DNA of 64,000 nt from SZUA-22 sp963751695 (lineage in GTDB: Bacteria; Bacteroidota; Ignavibacteria; Ignavibacteriales; Melioribacteraceae): the NCBI GenBank assembly GCA_963751695.1, contig CAVVVP010000009.1:62001-126000 (forward strand), written 5' to 3'. Below, one piece after another: positions 35,656-44,740 of the stretch. A program made the position numbers and the translations under genes. Within the stretch, counting starts at the first letter, position 1; each line of letters begins with the position of its first letter. The notes beneath the pieces are model-generated. The model was given only the letters and a program-made list of their open reading frames with translations, ran no database searches and had not been told where the DNA came from.

Positions 35656-36132
35656 ATGTTTGAATACAAAAAAATACAGATCATAAATCAACCTATTTCA
35701 AAGGTATTTCCGTTTTTTGAATCACCAGAAAATTTGGAAGAAATTACTCCAAACAACTTGGGATTTAAAATTAAAACTCCAAAACCATTAGTAATGAAAG
35801 CCGGGGCGATTTTTGATTACTCAGTAAAACTAGGGTTTTTAAGATTTCCTTGGAAAACTCTTATTACAAAATACGATCCTCCGCATTTGTTTCAGGATGT
35901 ACAAAAGGTTGGACCTTACAAAAAGTGGGATCATACACATGAATTTATTGATTTAGGAACAAAGACGAAGATAATTGATACAGTTGAATATGATTTATAC
36001 CCAAAAGTACTCAGCAACTTAATCAACAAAACAATTATTAAAAAAAGAGTTGAAAACATTTTTGAGTACAGAAGTAAAGTTTTAGAAAACAAATTTAATT
36101 CAAATAATAAAGGAGTAAACAATGTTACATAA
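35656..36132 (+). CDS. SRPBCC (START-like) domain protein
   Basis: A 158-residue cytoplasmic protein with the SRPBCC cyclase/dehydrase pattern: S-K-V-F-P-F-F near the start, the central strand K-A-G-A-I-F-D-Y, P-W-K-T-L-I-T-K-Y and the long C-terminal helix. These domains hold hydrophobic ligands; a lipid or carotenoid-related ligand is possible but inferred. The stop overlaps the next gene's start by 11 bases, which implies translational coupling to the repeat protein. Confidence 0.8.
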   Translation: MFEYKKIQIINQPISKVFPFFESPENLEEITPNNLGFKIKTPKPLVMKAGAIFDYSVKLGFLRFPWKTLITKYDPPHLFQDVQKVGPYKKWDHTHEFIDLGTKTKIIDTVEYDLYPKVLSNLINKTIIKKRVENIFEYRSKVLENKFNSNNKGVNNVT

Positions 36133-39100
36133 AGTTAAATTCAGATTCGCAATGATTTTTGCGTTTCTATTATTGAGTGGCAGTATTTTTGCACAAAGTG
36201 CAAGATTACAAGTAATACATAATTCCGCAGATGTTGCGGCTGCAGAAGTCGACATCTATCTTTGGAATACAGCAAGTGACCAATTAGTAGTTAAGTTAGA
36301 CGATTTCGCTTTCAGAGCGGCAACTCCATTTGTGGATGTACCAGCTGGCGATTCTCTTGATGTAATTATTGCTGGACCTGGTTCAGCAGATGAAAATGAT
36401 CAAGTAATTGCAATAATTCCAGTCGGAGCTTTAGCTGACATGGAAACATATGTTGTGATAGCCAATGGTGTACTAGATCCGAACAGTTACGCAGCTAATC
36501 CAGATGGAAGAAGCACTGGTTTTGAATTATTAGTAAAACCAATGGCAAGAGAAGCAGCTGAGAGTGGAAATGTTGAGTTCTTTGGTTTACATGGCGCGAC
36601 AGATGCTCCAACAGTGGATTTAGTAGCTAGAGGGGTAGCAACATTAGTAGATGATGCAGCATATACTGATATGACTGAATATATACCAGTTCCTGAAGGA
36701 TCCTACATCTTAGATGTAACACCAGGTTCTGACAATAATACAATAGTAGCTAGTTTTCAAGTTGATTTAAATGGCTTGGCTGGCGGATCAGCAGTAGTAT
36801 TTGCATCTGGTTTTCTAACTCCTTCATCAAACCAAAATGGAGAAGCATTCGGATTATTCGCTGCATTATCAGATGGTACTGTTGTTGAATTTCCTGCTTA
36901 CATGCCTAAAGCAAGATTGCAAGTTATACATAACTCAGCAGATGTTGCAGCTGCAGAAGTTGACATCTACCTTTGGAATACTGCAAGTGATGAATTAGTA
37001 GTAAAATTAGACGATTTCGCTTTTAGAGCAGCTACACCTTTCGTAGATGTACCGGCTGGCGATTCTCTTGATGTTATAATTGCTGGTCCAAATTCAAGTG
37101 GTCCAACAGATGGAGTAGTAGCAATAATTCCTGTAGGTGCATTAGCTGATATGGAAACATATGTAGTAATTGCTAATGGTGTTATAGATCCAGGTAGTTA
37201 TGCAGCTAATCCAGATGCAAGAGGTACAGGTTTTGAACTTTTAGTAAAAGCTATGGCTAGAGAATCAGCTGAAAGTGAAAATGTAGAATTCTTTGCTCTA
37301 CATGGTGCAACAGATGCTCCAACGGTTGACGTAATTGCACGAGGAGTTGCAACCTTAGTAGATGATGCAGCATATACAGATATGACAGACTATATTCCAG
37401 TTCCAGCCGGATCTTACAGATTAGATGTAACACCGGGTTCAGATAATAGTACAATTGTAGCAAGTTTTGCTGCAGACCTTAGCGGTTTAGGTGGTGGATC
37501 GGCAGTAGTATTTGCAAGTGGATTCTTAACACCATCAGCAAATCAGGATGGAGCTGCTTTTGGATTATTTGCAGCACTATCAGATGGTACTGTTGTTGAA
37601 TTCCCAGCATACGTACCTCAAGCAAGATTGCAAGTTATTCATAACTCAGCAGATGTTGCAGCAGCACTAGTTGATATTTATTTAATGAGTGACGATCATA
37701 GTGTTCTAGCAAAATTAGATGATTTTGCATTTAGAGCAGCATCACCATTTATTGATGCTCCAGCAGAAACTGATCTTAGTGTTATAATTGCTGGTCCAAG
37801 TTCTACAGGTCCAACAGATGCGGTAGTAGCAACAATACCAGTTGGTTCTTTGAATGATATGGAAAAATATGTAGTAATAGCTAATGGAGTTTTAGTTCCT
37901 GCTAGCTATGCAGAAAATCCAGATGGAAGAGATATTAATTTCGAATTATTAGTAAAACCAATGGCAAGAGAATCAGCCGAAAGTGAAAATGTAGAATTCT
38001 TTGCATTGCACGGTGCAACAGATGCCCCGACAGTAGATGTAATTGCTAGAGGTGTAGCAACATTAGTAGATGATGCAGCATATACTGATATTACAGGCTA
38101 TATACCAGTACCTGCAGCTTCTTATGTACTTGATGTAACACCAGGTTCAGATAACAATACTGTTGTAGCAAGCTTTACAGCAGACTTAAGTGGATTAGGT
38201 GGCGGATCAGCAGTAGTATTTGCATCAGGTTTCCTAACACCATCAGCAAATATGAATGGAGAAGCTTTTGGATTGTTTGCTGCGCTAGCGAATGGAACAG
38301 TTGTTGAATTCCCAGCATACGTACCTCAAGCAAGATTACAAGTAATTCATAACTCTGCAGATGTAGCAGCAGAAGTAGTAGATATTTATTTACAAAACAC
38401 AGCAAATGATACAACAGTAGTTAAACTAGACGATTTTGCTTTTAGAGCAGCAACACCTTTCGTAGATGTGCCAGCTGGCGATTCTCTTGACGTTATAATT
38501 GCAGGTCCAAATTCAACCGGCCCAGCAGATGCAGTAGTAGCAACAATTCCAGTAGGTGCTTTAGCTGATATGGAAACATATGTAGTAATTGCTAACGGTG
38601 TTTTAGTACCATCAAGTTATGCAGAAAATCCAGATGGAAGAAATACTGGTTTTGAATTATTGATAAAAGCTATGGCAAGAGAAGCATCTGAGAGTGAAAA
38701 TGTAGAATTCTTTGCATTACATGGTGCAACAGATGCTCCAACAGTTGACGTGATTGCAAGAGATGTAACAACATTAGTAGATGATGCGGCTTACACAGAT
38801 ATGACAGGATATTTACCAGTTCCAGCAGGTTCTTATATTTTAGATGTAACACCTGGATCTGACAATAACACAATAGTAGCAAGCTTTGCAGCAGACCTAA
38901 GTGGTTTAAGTGGCGGATCAGCAGTAGTATTTGCAAGTGGATTCTTAACACCATCAGCAAATCAGGATGGAGATGCTTTTGGATTATTCGCAGCATTATC
39001 TGATGGAACTGTTGTAGAGTTCCCAGCGTACTCTTCTCCTATGGCAAGATTGCAGGTAATACATAATTCAGCAGATGTTGCAGCAGCTGAAGTTGATATC

Positions 39101-40048
39101 TATTTATGGAATACCGCTAGTGATGAATTAGTAGTTAAATTAGATGACTTTGCTTTTAGAGCAGCAACACCTTTCGTTGATGTACCAGCAGAAGATTCTC
39201 TTGATGTAATTATAGCAGGTCCAGGATCAACAAATGAAATGGATCAAGTAATTGCAACCATACCGGTAGGTGCTTTAGCAGAAATGGAAACATATGTAGT
39301 AATAGCAAATGGTGTTTTAGATCCAAGCGGTTATGCAGCAAATCCAGATGAAAGAGGTACTGGTTTTGAATTGCTAGTAAAAGCTATGGCTAGAGAAAGT
39401 GCAGAGAGTGAAAATGTTGAATTCTTTGTATTACATGGCGCCACTGATGCACCAACAGTAGATGTTATAGCTAGAGATGTAGCAACATTAGTAGATGATG
39501 CAGCATATACAGACAGAACTGATTATATCCCAGTCCCAGAAGGATCTTATATACTAGATGTAACACCAGGTTCGGACAATAACATTATAGTAGCCAGCTT
39601 TACAGCAGACTTAAACGGCTTGTCTGGTGGTTCAGCAGTAGTATTTGCAAGTGGGTTCCTAACACCATCATCTAATCAAGATGGAGAAGCATTCGGATTG
39701 TTTGCTGCATTATCAGATGGTACTGTTGTTGAATTTCCGGGTATAATTACTGATATTGAAAATGAGATAGTAGGAAATATGCCTAAGGATTATAAACTTT
39801 CTCAAAATTATCCAAATCCTTTTAATCCTTCTACTATAATTAGTTTTTCACTTCCTAGTGCTGAAAAAGTATCTTTAAAGATATATAATATACTTGGAAG
39901 TGAAGTAGCAACATTGTTAAATACAACAATGAATGCTGGATATTATGAAGTAAACTTTGACGCTTCTAACTTAGCTAGTGGAACGTACTTCTATAACATT
40001 CAAGCTGGAAGTTTTAATCAAACAAGAAAAATGAATCTAATTAAATAA
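36122..40048 (+). CDS. Giant secreted five-repeat DUF4397 protein with C-terminal T9SS-type sorting module
   Basis: A 1,308-residue protein with signal peptide (cleavage near Ala24-Gln25) and five tandem units of about 237 residues starting at bases 36200, 36911, 37622, 38330 and 39044. Each unit starts A-R-L-Q-V-I-H-N-S-A-D-V-A-A and holds two DUF4397-type Ig-like domains, the second from N-V-E-F-F-x-L-H-G-A-T-D-A-P. A linker leads to a C-terminal module with Q-N-Y-P-N-P-F-N-P-S-T, S-L-K-I-Y-N-I-L-G and terminal K-M-N-L-I-K, expected to direct type IX secretion and surface attachment. The role is unknown; adhesion or ligand binding is plausible. It is placed between stress genes and crtI. 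Confidence 0.92.
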   Translation: MLHKVKFRFAMIFAFLLLSGSIFAQSARLQVIHNSADVAAAEVDIYLWNTASDQLVVKLDDFAFRAATPFVDVPAGDSLDVIIAGPGSADENDQVIAIIPVGALADMETYVVIANGVLDPNSYAANPDGRSTGFELLVKPMAREAAESGNVEFFGLHGATDAPTVDLVARGVATLVDDAAYTDMTEYIPVPEGSYILDVTPGSDNNTIVASFQVDLNGLAGGSAVVFASGFLTPSSNQNGEAFGLFAALSDGTVVEFPAYMPKARLQVIHNSADVAAAEVDIYLWNTASDELVVKLDDFAFRAATPFVDVPAGDSLDVIIAGPNSSGPTDGVVAIIPVGALADMETYVVIANGVIDPGSYAANPDARGTGFELLVKAMARESAESENVEFFALHGATDAPTVDVIARGVATLVDDAAYTDMTDYIPVPAGSYRLDVTPGSDNSTIVASFAADLSGLGGGSAVVFASGFLTPSANQDGAAFGLFAALSDGTVVEFPAYVPQARLQVIHNSADVAAALVDIYLMSDDHSVLAKLDDFAFRAASPFIDAPAETDLSVIIAGPSSTGPTDAVVATIPVGSLNDMEKYVVIANGVLVPASYAENPDGRDINFELLVKPMARESAESENVEFFALHGATDAPTVDVIARGVATLVDDAAYTDITGYIPVPAASYVLDVTPGSDNNTVVASFTADLSGLGGGSAVVFASGFLTPSANMNGEAFGLFAALANGTVVEFPAYVPQARLQVIHNSADVAAEVVDIYLQNTANDTTVVKLDDFAFRAATPFVDVPAGDSLDVIIAGPNSTGPADAVVATIPVGALADMETYVVIANGVLVPSSYAENPDGRNTGFELLIKAMAREASESENVEFFALHGATDAPTVDVIARDVTTLVDDAAYTDMTGYLPVPAGSYILDVTPGSDNNTIVASFAADLSGLSGGSAVVFASGFLTPSANQDGDAFGLFAALSDGTVVEFPAYSSPMARLQVIHNSADVAAAEVDIYLWNTASDELVVKLDDFAFRAATPFVDVPAEDSLDVIIAGPGSTNEMDQVIATIPVGALAEMETYVVIANGVLDPSGYAANPDERGTGFELLVKAMARESAESENVEFFVLHGATDAPTVDVIARDVATLVDDAAYTDRTDYIPVPEGSYILDVTPGSDNNIIVASFTADLNGLSGGSAVVFASGFLTPSSNQDGEAFGLFAALSDGTVVEFPGIITDIENEIVGNMPKDYKLSQNYPNPFNPSTIISFSLPSAEKVSLKIYNILGSEVATLLNTTMNAGYYEVNFDASNLASGTYFYNIQAGSFNQTRKMNLIK
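36200..39742 (+). repeat. Five tandem 708-714-bp coding repeats
   Basis: Unit starts are spaced 711, 711, 708 and 714 bases. The protein sequence of the units is largely the same, yet codons differ at many synonymous positions (units 1 and 5 encode the same first 20 residues with different codons throughout). Confidence 0.9.
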
Positions 40049-40090
40049 AAATGATTCTAATTAAGTAAATGAAAATCAGACAATATATCA

Positions 40091-41569
40091 ATGAATAAAA
40101 TAATTGTCATAGGTTCAGGATTAGGGGGGTTAGCAACTGCTCTTAGGCTTTCACAGGATAGTAAGAATCAAATTACTATTCTTGAAAAAGCTGAAACGGC
40201 AGGAGGCAGGTTAAATATCATAAATAAAGATGGGTTCATGTTCGACATGGGCCCATCATTTATGAGTATGACCTATGAGTTAGATGAGTTGTTTGGAAGT
40301 ATTGGTGAAGCGGTTCCAGTTGAGATGGTTGAATTGGAACCACTTTATCAAGTTTTTTTTGAGGGACAAGAAAAATCAAGAATAATTTGGAAAGATCTTC
40401 AGAGACTTGAACAAGAATTTGCTGACATTGAACCTGATCTTGCTAAAAAAGCTGAAAAGTATTTAAAGCGAGCGGGAGAGTTCTTCCATGATACTGAAGG
40501 TAAAGTTGTAAAATCCAACTTTGAGAATAAACTTAGTTACATTTTGGAGTTAACTAAAGTTCCGCTAAAACATCTACCATACTTATTGAAAACAATTTGG
40601 GGAGAAGTTGAAAAAACTTTTACTTCAGAAGAAGTTAAGATAATCTTTTCCTTGGTAGCGTTTTTCCTTGGAGCAACACCTTTTAAAACACCGGCCATCT
40701 ATTCACTATTGAACTATACAGAAATGAAGCATAATGGATACTGGCGTGTAAAAGGAGGAATGTATAAACTAGTCGAAGAAATTGCTAAACTTCTCGAGGC
40801 TAGAAATGTAAAAATCGAATATAATACTGAAATTGTAGATGTCATCTCTCGAGGGGAAAAAGTTGAAGGTCTGGTTGATCAGAATGGAACACGTTGGGAT
40901 GCAGATGTATTCATTTCAAATTCTGATGCTGCATCGTTTAGGGGCCAACTCTTAAAGCGTAAAAAATTCACTGAAGAAAAACTTGATAAGATGCATTGGA
41001 CTCTAGCACCATTTACTATTTATCTAGGTGTAAATGGAAAAGTAGATAAGTTAATGCATCATAATTATTTTCTTGGCAGCAATTTTAGAGGATACGCAGA
41101 TAAGATCTTTACTTCTTCAATAAGTCCTCAGAAACCATACTATTATGTTAATGTACTTTCAAAATCAGAGAAGAGTGTTGCCCCAGAAGGGTGTGAAAGT
41201 ATCTTTATTCTATGCCCCGTCCCAGATTTACGATACAAACCGAATTGGGATGATAAGAATGAATTAGCAGATAATATAATAGATGATCTTTCTTCTAGAA
41301 CTGGTTTTGATATAAAAAATAATTTAATTACAAAAACTATTATGACACCTCAAGATTGGGCAGATAAACTCAATTTGTATAAAGGTAGTGGACTTGGACT
41401 GGCTCATGATATTAACCAGGTTGGAGCTTTTAGGCCTTCAAATAAAGATGAAAAATTTAAAAATCTTTATTATGTTGGAGCTTCTACTACTCCTGGTACC
41501 GGATTACCAATGGTTATAATTAGTTCAAAATTAGTGATTGAAAGGATATATAATGATAGAACTTTATAA
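40091..41569 (+). CDS. crtI: Phytoene desaturase
   Basis: A 492-residue FAD-dependent carotenoid desaturase. The N-terminal dinucleotide motif is I-G-S-G-L-G-G-L-A-T-A-L with E-K at the end of strand 2 and G-G-R; the C-terminal FAD signature is Y-Y-V-G-A-S-T-T-P-G-T-G-L-P-M-V. It converts phytoene by successive desaturation, normally to lycopene. It overlaps the start of crtB by 17 bases and follows the repeat protein by 42 bases. Confidence 0.95.
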   Translation: MNKIIVIGSGLGGLATALRLSQDSKNQITILEKAETAGGRLNIINKDGFMFDMGPSFMSMTYELDELFGSIGEAVPVEMVELEPLYQVFFEGQEKSRIIWKDLQRLEQEFADIEPDLAKKAEKYLKRAGEFFHDTEGKVVKSNFENKLSYILELTKVPLKHLPYLLKTIWGEVEKTFTSEEVKIIFSLVAFFLGATPFKTPAIYSLLNYTEMKHNGYWRVKGGMYKLVEEIAKLLEARNVKIEYNTEIVDVISRGEKVEGLVDQNGTRWDADVFISNSDAASFRGQLLKRKKFTEEKLDKMHWTLAPFTIYLGVNGKVDKLMHHNYFLGSNFRGYADKIFTSSISPQKPYYYVNVLSKSEKSVAPEGCESIFILCPVPDLRYKPNWDDKNELADNIIDDLSSRTGFDIKNNLITKTIMTPQDWADKLNLYKGSGLGLAHDINQVGAFRPSNKDEKFKNLYYVGASTTPGTGLPMVIISSKLVIERIYNDRTL

Positions 41570-42404
41570 TAAAATAAGTGGTGAAACTAGTAAGAACATT
41601 ACAACTTCCTATTCAACTTCATTTAGTTTAGGAATAAAAGCTTTTTATCAAAAGTATCGTCAGCCAATTTATAATATTTATGGATTTGTAAGAGTTGCAG
41701 ATGAAATTGTCGATACATTTCATGATTATGATAAGGGTGAACTACTTGCGAAATTTAGAGAAGACACATATGAAGCACTCGAACATGGAATATCTGCGAA
41801 TCCAATTATTAATTCTTTCCAGAAAACGGTTATAGAGTATAATATAGAAATCGAACTAATTGACAGCTTTTTAAATAGTATGGAAATGGATCTTTACAAA
41901 GGTTCACATGATCAATCCAGTTACGATGAATATGTTAATGGTTCTGCAGAAGTTGTGGGATTAATGTGTTTAAGAATTTTTACCCAGAATAATTCTACGT
42001 TTTATGAGGAACTGAAACCTTATGCTGAAAAACTAGGCTCAGCTTTTCAAAAAGTTAATTTCCTTAGAGATATTAAAGATGATATAGAGGATAAAGGTAG
42101 AATCTATTTACCCGGTATTCATGAATATGCAGAGATAAATGATTTTAACAAGGTAAAATTTGAAGAAGAAATCGAGCAAGAATTCAATGAGGCTCTAATC
42201 GGAATAAAAAAACTTCCTCTGGGTGTAAAATTAGGGGTTTACCTTGCTTATATTTATTATGTAACTTTGTTTAATAAGATCAAAGATAAATCTGTAGTTG
42301 AAATTAAATCCACGAGAGTAAGAGTATCCAATTTTTACAAAATATATCTATTGCTGAAATCTTATGTAAAAATAAGAGTTTTTCGACTGGAGCTTACTCA
42401 TTAA
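41553..42404 (+). CDS. crtB: Phytoene synthase
   Basis: The ATG at 41553 is chosen over an upstream TTG. The 283-residue protein has both Asp-rich motifs of squalene/phytoene synthases: D-E-I-V-D (50-54) and N-F-L-R-D-I-K-D-D (169-177). It joins two geranylgeranyl diphosphates into phytoene. Translation is probably coupled to crtI. Downstream the frame enters a damaged small gene. Confidence 0.93.
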   Translation: MIELYNKISGETSKNITTSYSTSFSLGIKAFYQKYRQPIYNIYGFVRVADEIVDTFHDYDKGELLAKFREDTYEALEHGISANPIINSFQKTVIEYNIEIELIDSFLNSMEMDLYKGSHDQSSYDEYVNGSAEVVGLMCLRIFTQNNSTFYEELKPYAEKLGSAFQKVNFLRDIKDDIEDKGRIYLPGIHEYAEINDFNKVKFEEEIEQEFNEALIGIKKLPLGVKLGVYLAYIYYVTLFNKIKDKSVVEIKSTRVRVSNFYKIYLLLKSYVKIRVFRLELTH

Positions 42405-42952
42405 AAACAATTCCATATGTATTATTAATATTACCATCTTTTAATAATACAATAGGACAAATTACAATTACTGAAGTAAATAATTTAAGGGATTTAACAG
42501 TTTCTGTTTTCGAAGGCAAAATTGAAATTGATTCGTTGGAAAGTTACATCAACTCTTTGAATGCGGAAAATGAAGAAAAATGTTTTCCTCTACTTGTTGC
42601 GTAAAAGGGTGTAGCTAAATCAATTTTAGCGGAATCCTGTTTTTGGCCATGGGATAAGTTGAGTACACTTAATGATGGTTTGGGAATAATTAATAAGGCT
42701 GTGTTACTCGACAGTTCAAATATTGAAATCAGACTTTTGAACTTTTACATTCTCAATAACGTTCCAGCAATTGTTGGATATTCAGAGGAAGCAGAAAAAG
42801 AATTAAACACTATTTATGACTTGGCAAATAATATTAATTCTCCCCTCCATTCTTGGGTAAGCGAAAGGGTAGTTAAAGTCCTTTTGGAAGGGGAAAAGAT
42901 AGATAGTTTGGAAGCATTTAGACTTAGAGAACGTTTTTCGTTAACAGAATAA
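42405..42952 (+). pseudogene. Damaged small gene between crtB and crtYcd (signal-peptide-like start, helical TPR-like end)
   Basis: One frame runs from within the crtB end to 42952 with a single in-frame TAA at 42602-42604. It encodes a hydrophobic start (I-P-Y-V-L-L-I-L-P), a mixed middle (N-L-R-D-L-T-V-S-V-F) and, after the stop, helical pairs including N-K-A-V-L-L-D-S-S-N-I-E-I-R and E-E-A-E-K-E-L-N-T-I, similar to tetratricopeptide-like repeats. The piece from TTG 42659 to 42952 (97 residues) is the longest open part. No normal start codon lies in frame upstream, so a second lesion may be present. The function is unknown; it belongs to the crt operon by spacing (2 bases before crtYcd). 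Confidence 0.5.
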
Positions 42953-42954
42953 AA

Positions 42955-43641
42955 ATGAGTGAATACTTAATAATAAATATCAGTACAATTCTATTTCCTC
43001 TTCTGTATTCCTTCGAATCTACAATTAATTATTTTCGAAAATTACCAGCAGTCATTGTATCCACAATTATTGTTGGAGTTTATTATGTAGTTTGGGATGT
43101 AATTGCTACTTCTAGAGGAGATTGGTCATTTAATGCAGATTTTCTTTTGGGCATTGATGTATTCAATTTACCCCTAGAAGAGATTTTCTTTTTCATAACT
43201 GTACCATATTCTATGATCTTTCTCTACGAAATCTCAAAATATTATTTTACTAAAAAAGAAATAAAATACAATCCCAAAATGTTATTAATTGTTGCCGTAG
43301 TTTTCTTTATTGTTTCTATTATTAACTATGATCAGGATTATACTTTTACTGTAATGTTTACAAATGGAATTTTGTTTTCTTTAATAGCATTTTCTCAAAT
43401 TGACATTTTATTTCGTCTGCAATTCTGGATTTATATGCTGTTAGCATTTATTCCTTTTTTTCTTGTTAATTATTTTTTGACATCACTGCCTGTAGTGATT
43501 TACGGAACTGAGAGTATTTTTAATATTCGAATAACCACAATTCCTTTAGAAGATTTCTTTTATAATTTTTCTTTAGTATTTTTTTATGTATATGTGTATG
43601 AATTCTTGCAACAAAAAGTTTTCATAAAAGGAGAAAGTTAA
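42955..43641 (+). CDS. crtYcd: Lycopene cyclase, fused CrtYc-CrtYd type
   Basis: A 228-residue membrane protein with six to seven hydrophobic segments and two copies of the lycopene-cyclase-domain motif: L-P-L-E-E-I-F-F-F (about residue 72) and I-P-L-E-D-F-F-Y-N (about residue 196). This is the fused form of the heterodimeric CrtYc/Yd cyclase. It closes the ends of lycopene to beta rings. It is 1 base from crtZ. Confidence 0.88.
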   Translation: MSEYLIINISTILFPLLYSFESTINYFRKLPAVIVSTIIVGVYYVVWDVIATSRGDWSFNADFLLGIDVFNLPLEEIFFFITVPYSMIFLYEISKYYFTKKEIKYNPKMLLIVAVVFFIVSIINYDQDYTFTVMFTNGILFSLIAFSQIDILFRLQFWIYMLLAFIPFFLVNYFLTSLPVVIYGTESIFNIRITTIPLEDFFYNFSLVFFYVYVYEFLQQKVFIKGES

Positions 43642-43642
43642 T

Positions 43643-44092
43643 ATGGATATATTAAGTATTATCATTGTTGTCTTAGTAACATATGTTTTAATGGAAGGAA
43701 TTACTTGGTTAACTCACCGGTATGTAATGCATGGATTTTTGTGGGTATTACATAAAGATCATCATGTTAAAGAGGAGGATTCGAAATATGAAAAAAACGA
43801 TCTCTTTTTTTTCATATTTGCAATCCCTAGTTTTTTACTAATCTTATTGGGCTATAATGAAGGTGTTCCAACCGTTACGCTCTGGATTGGAGTTGGGATA
43901 GCTCTATATGGCTTATCATACCTATTCGTTCACGATTTATTTATTCACCAAAGAATCAAGGTTCTGCGAAACACAAGGAATAAGTATTTCCTTTCTATGC
44001 GACGAGCTCATAAAATGCACCATAAACATATTACCAAAGCAGATGGTGAAGCGTTCGGATTTTTATATGTACCTAAGAAATATAGAAATTAG
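43643..44092 (+). CDS. crtZ: Beta-carotene hydroxylase
   Basis: A 149-residue di-iron membrane hydroxylase with the histidine clusters H-R-Y-V-M-H, H-K-D-H-H, F-V-H-D-L-F-I-H and R-A-H-K-M-H-H-K-H. It hydroxylates beta rings, so with crtI, crtB and crtYcd the cluster can make zeaxanthin. No ketolase or rhodopsin gene is visible in the window. Confidence 0.93.
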   Translation: MDILSIIIVVLVTYVLMEGITWLTHRYVMHGFLWVLHKDHHVKEEDSKYEKNDLFFFIFAIPSFLLILLGYNEGVPTVTLWIGVGIALYGLSYLFVHDLFIHQRIKVLRNTRNKYFLSMRRAHKMHHKHITKADGEAFGFLYVPKKYRN

Positions 44093-44137
44093 TTAGCTCC
44101 ATTACTTGAAAGAATAGCACAATTAACAACTTCTGAT

Positions 44138-44731
44138 ATGAAAAAAGTATTGATATTATTTGCCCATCCAGCATTGCATAATTCTCGAGTAAATTCTGAA
44201 TTAATAAAAGATCTGGATAAAAATGCTTTTATCACATTTCATGACCTATATGAGTTGTATCCAAGTTTTGATATTGATATTAATTATGAGCAATCTCTTC
44301 TTCTAGAGCACGATATAATAATTTTTATGTTTCCCATGTTTTGGTACAGCAGTCCGGCAATACTTAAGGAATGGCAAGATATTGTGCTAGAGCATGATTG
44401 GGCGTATGGTAGTAAAGGCGATAAATTGGAAGGAAAGGTTTTTATGCAAATTATTACAACTGGGGGTAAAGCTAGTGCATATACTCAAGGTGGTTATAAT
44501 AATTTTACAATTAGACAGTTTCTGGCTCCCCTTGAGCAAACTGCAAAACTTTGTAGAATGGAGTTCCTGCCACCTTATACAGTTAGCGGTACTCACTCAA
44601 TTACTAAAGAAAAAGTGACCGATCACAAATTAAAAATTGAGAAGATGTTAAGACTCTTGAGTGAGGAAAAAATAGATCTTTTTAAAGCTCAATCATTGGA
44701 GCTAATTAATAATTACTTTCAAGAAAATTAA
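44138..44731 (+). CDS. Flavodoxin-like NAD(P)H oxidoreductase, KefF/KefG-type
   Basis: A 197-residue flavodoxin-fold protein of the NQO/MdaB/KefF family: L-I-L-F-A-H-P-A at strand 1, I-I-F-M-F-P-M-F-W-Y-S-S-P-A-I-L-K-E-W, and T-T-G-G-K-A-S-A-Y. The members reduce quinones with NAD(P)H and some act as ancillary subunits of Kef potassium channels. It lies 9 bases before the KefC-type gene, which supports that pairing. Confidence 0.85.
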   Translation: MKKVLILFAHPALHNSRVNSELIKDLDKNAFITFHDLYELYPSFDIDINYEQSLLLEHDIIIFMFPMFWYSSPAILKEWQDIVLEHDWAYGSKGDKLEGKVFMQIITTGGKASAYTQGGYNNFTIRQFLAPLEQTAKLCRMEFLPPYTVSGTHSITKEKVTDHKLKIEKMLRLLSEEKIDLFKAQSLELINNYFQEN

Positions 44732-44740
44732 AAGAACAAC

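Noticed and set aside
37257..38996. Open frames antisense to the DUF4397 repeat gene (around 37257, 38175 and 38670)
   Set aside because: They recur in register with the repeat units, have leucine-rich low-complexity products and follow from codon bias of the sense gene.
36200..39742. Regularly spaced repeats that could suggest a repeat array or CRISPR
   Set aside because: Units are about 711 bases, coding throughout and in frame; no short direct repeats with unique spacers.
42602..42604. Recoded stop or selenocysteine in the small crt-cluster gene
   Set aside because: The codon is TAA, not TGA, and no SECIS-like hairpin is apparent.
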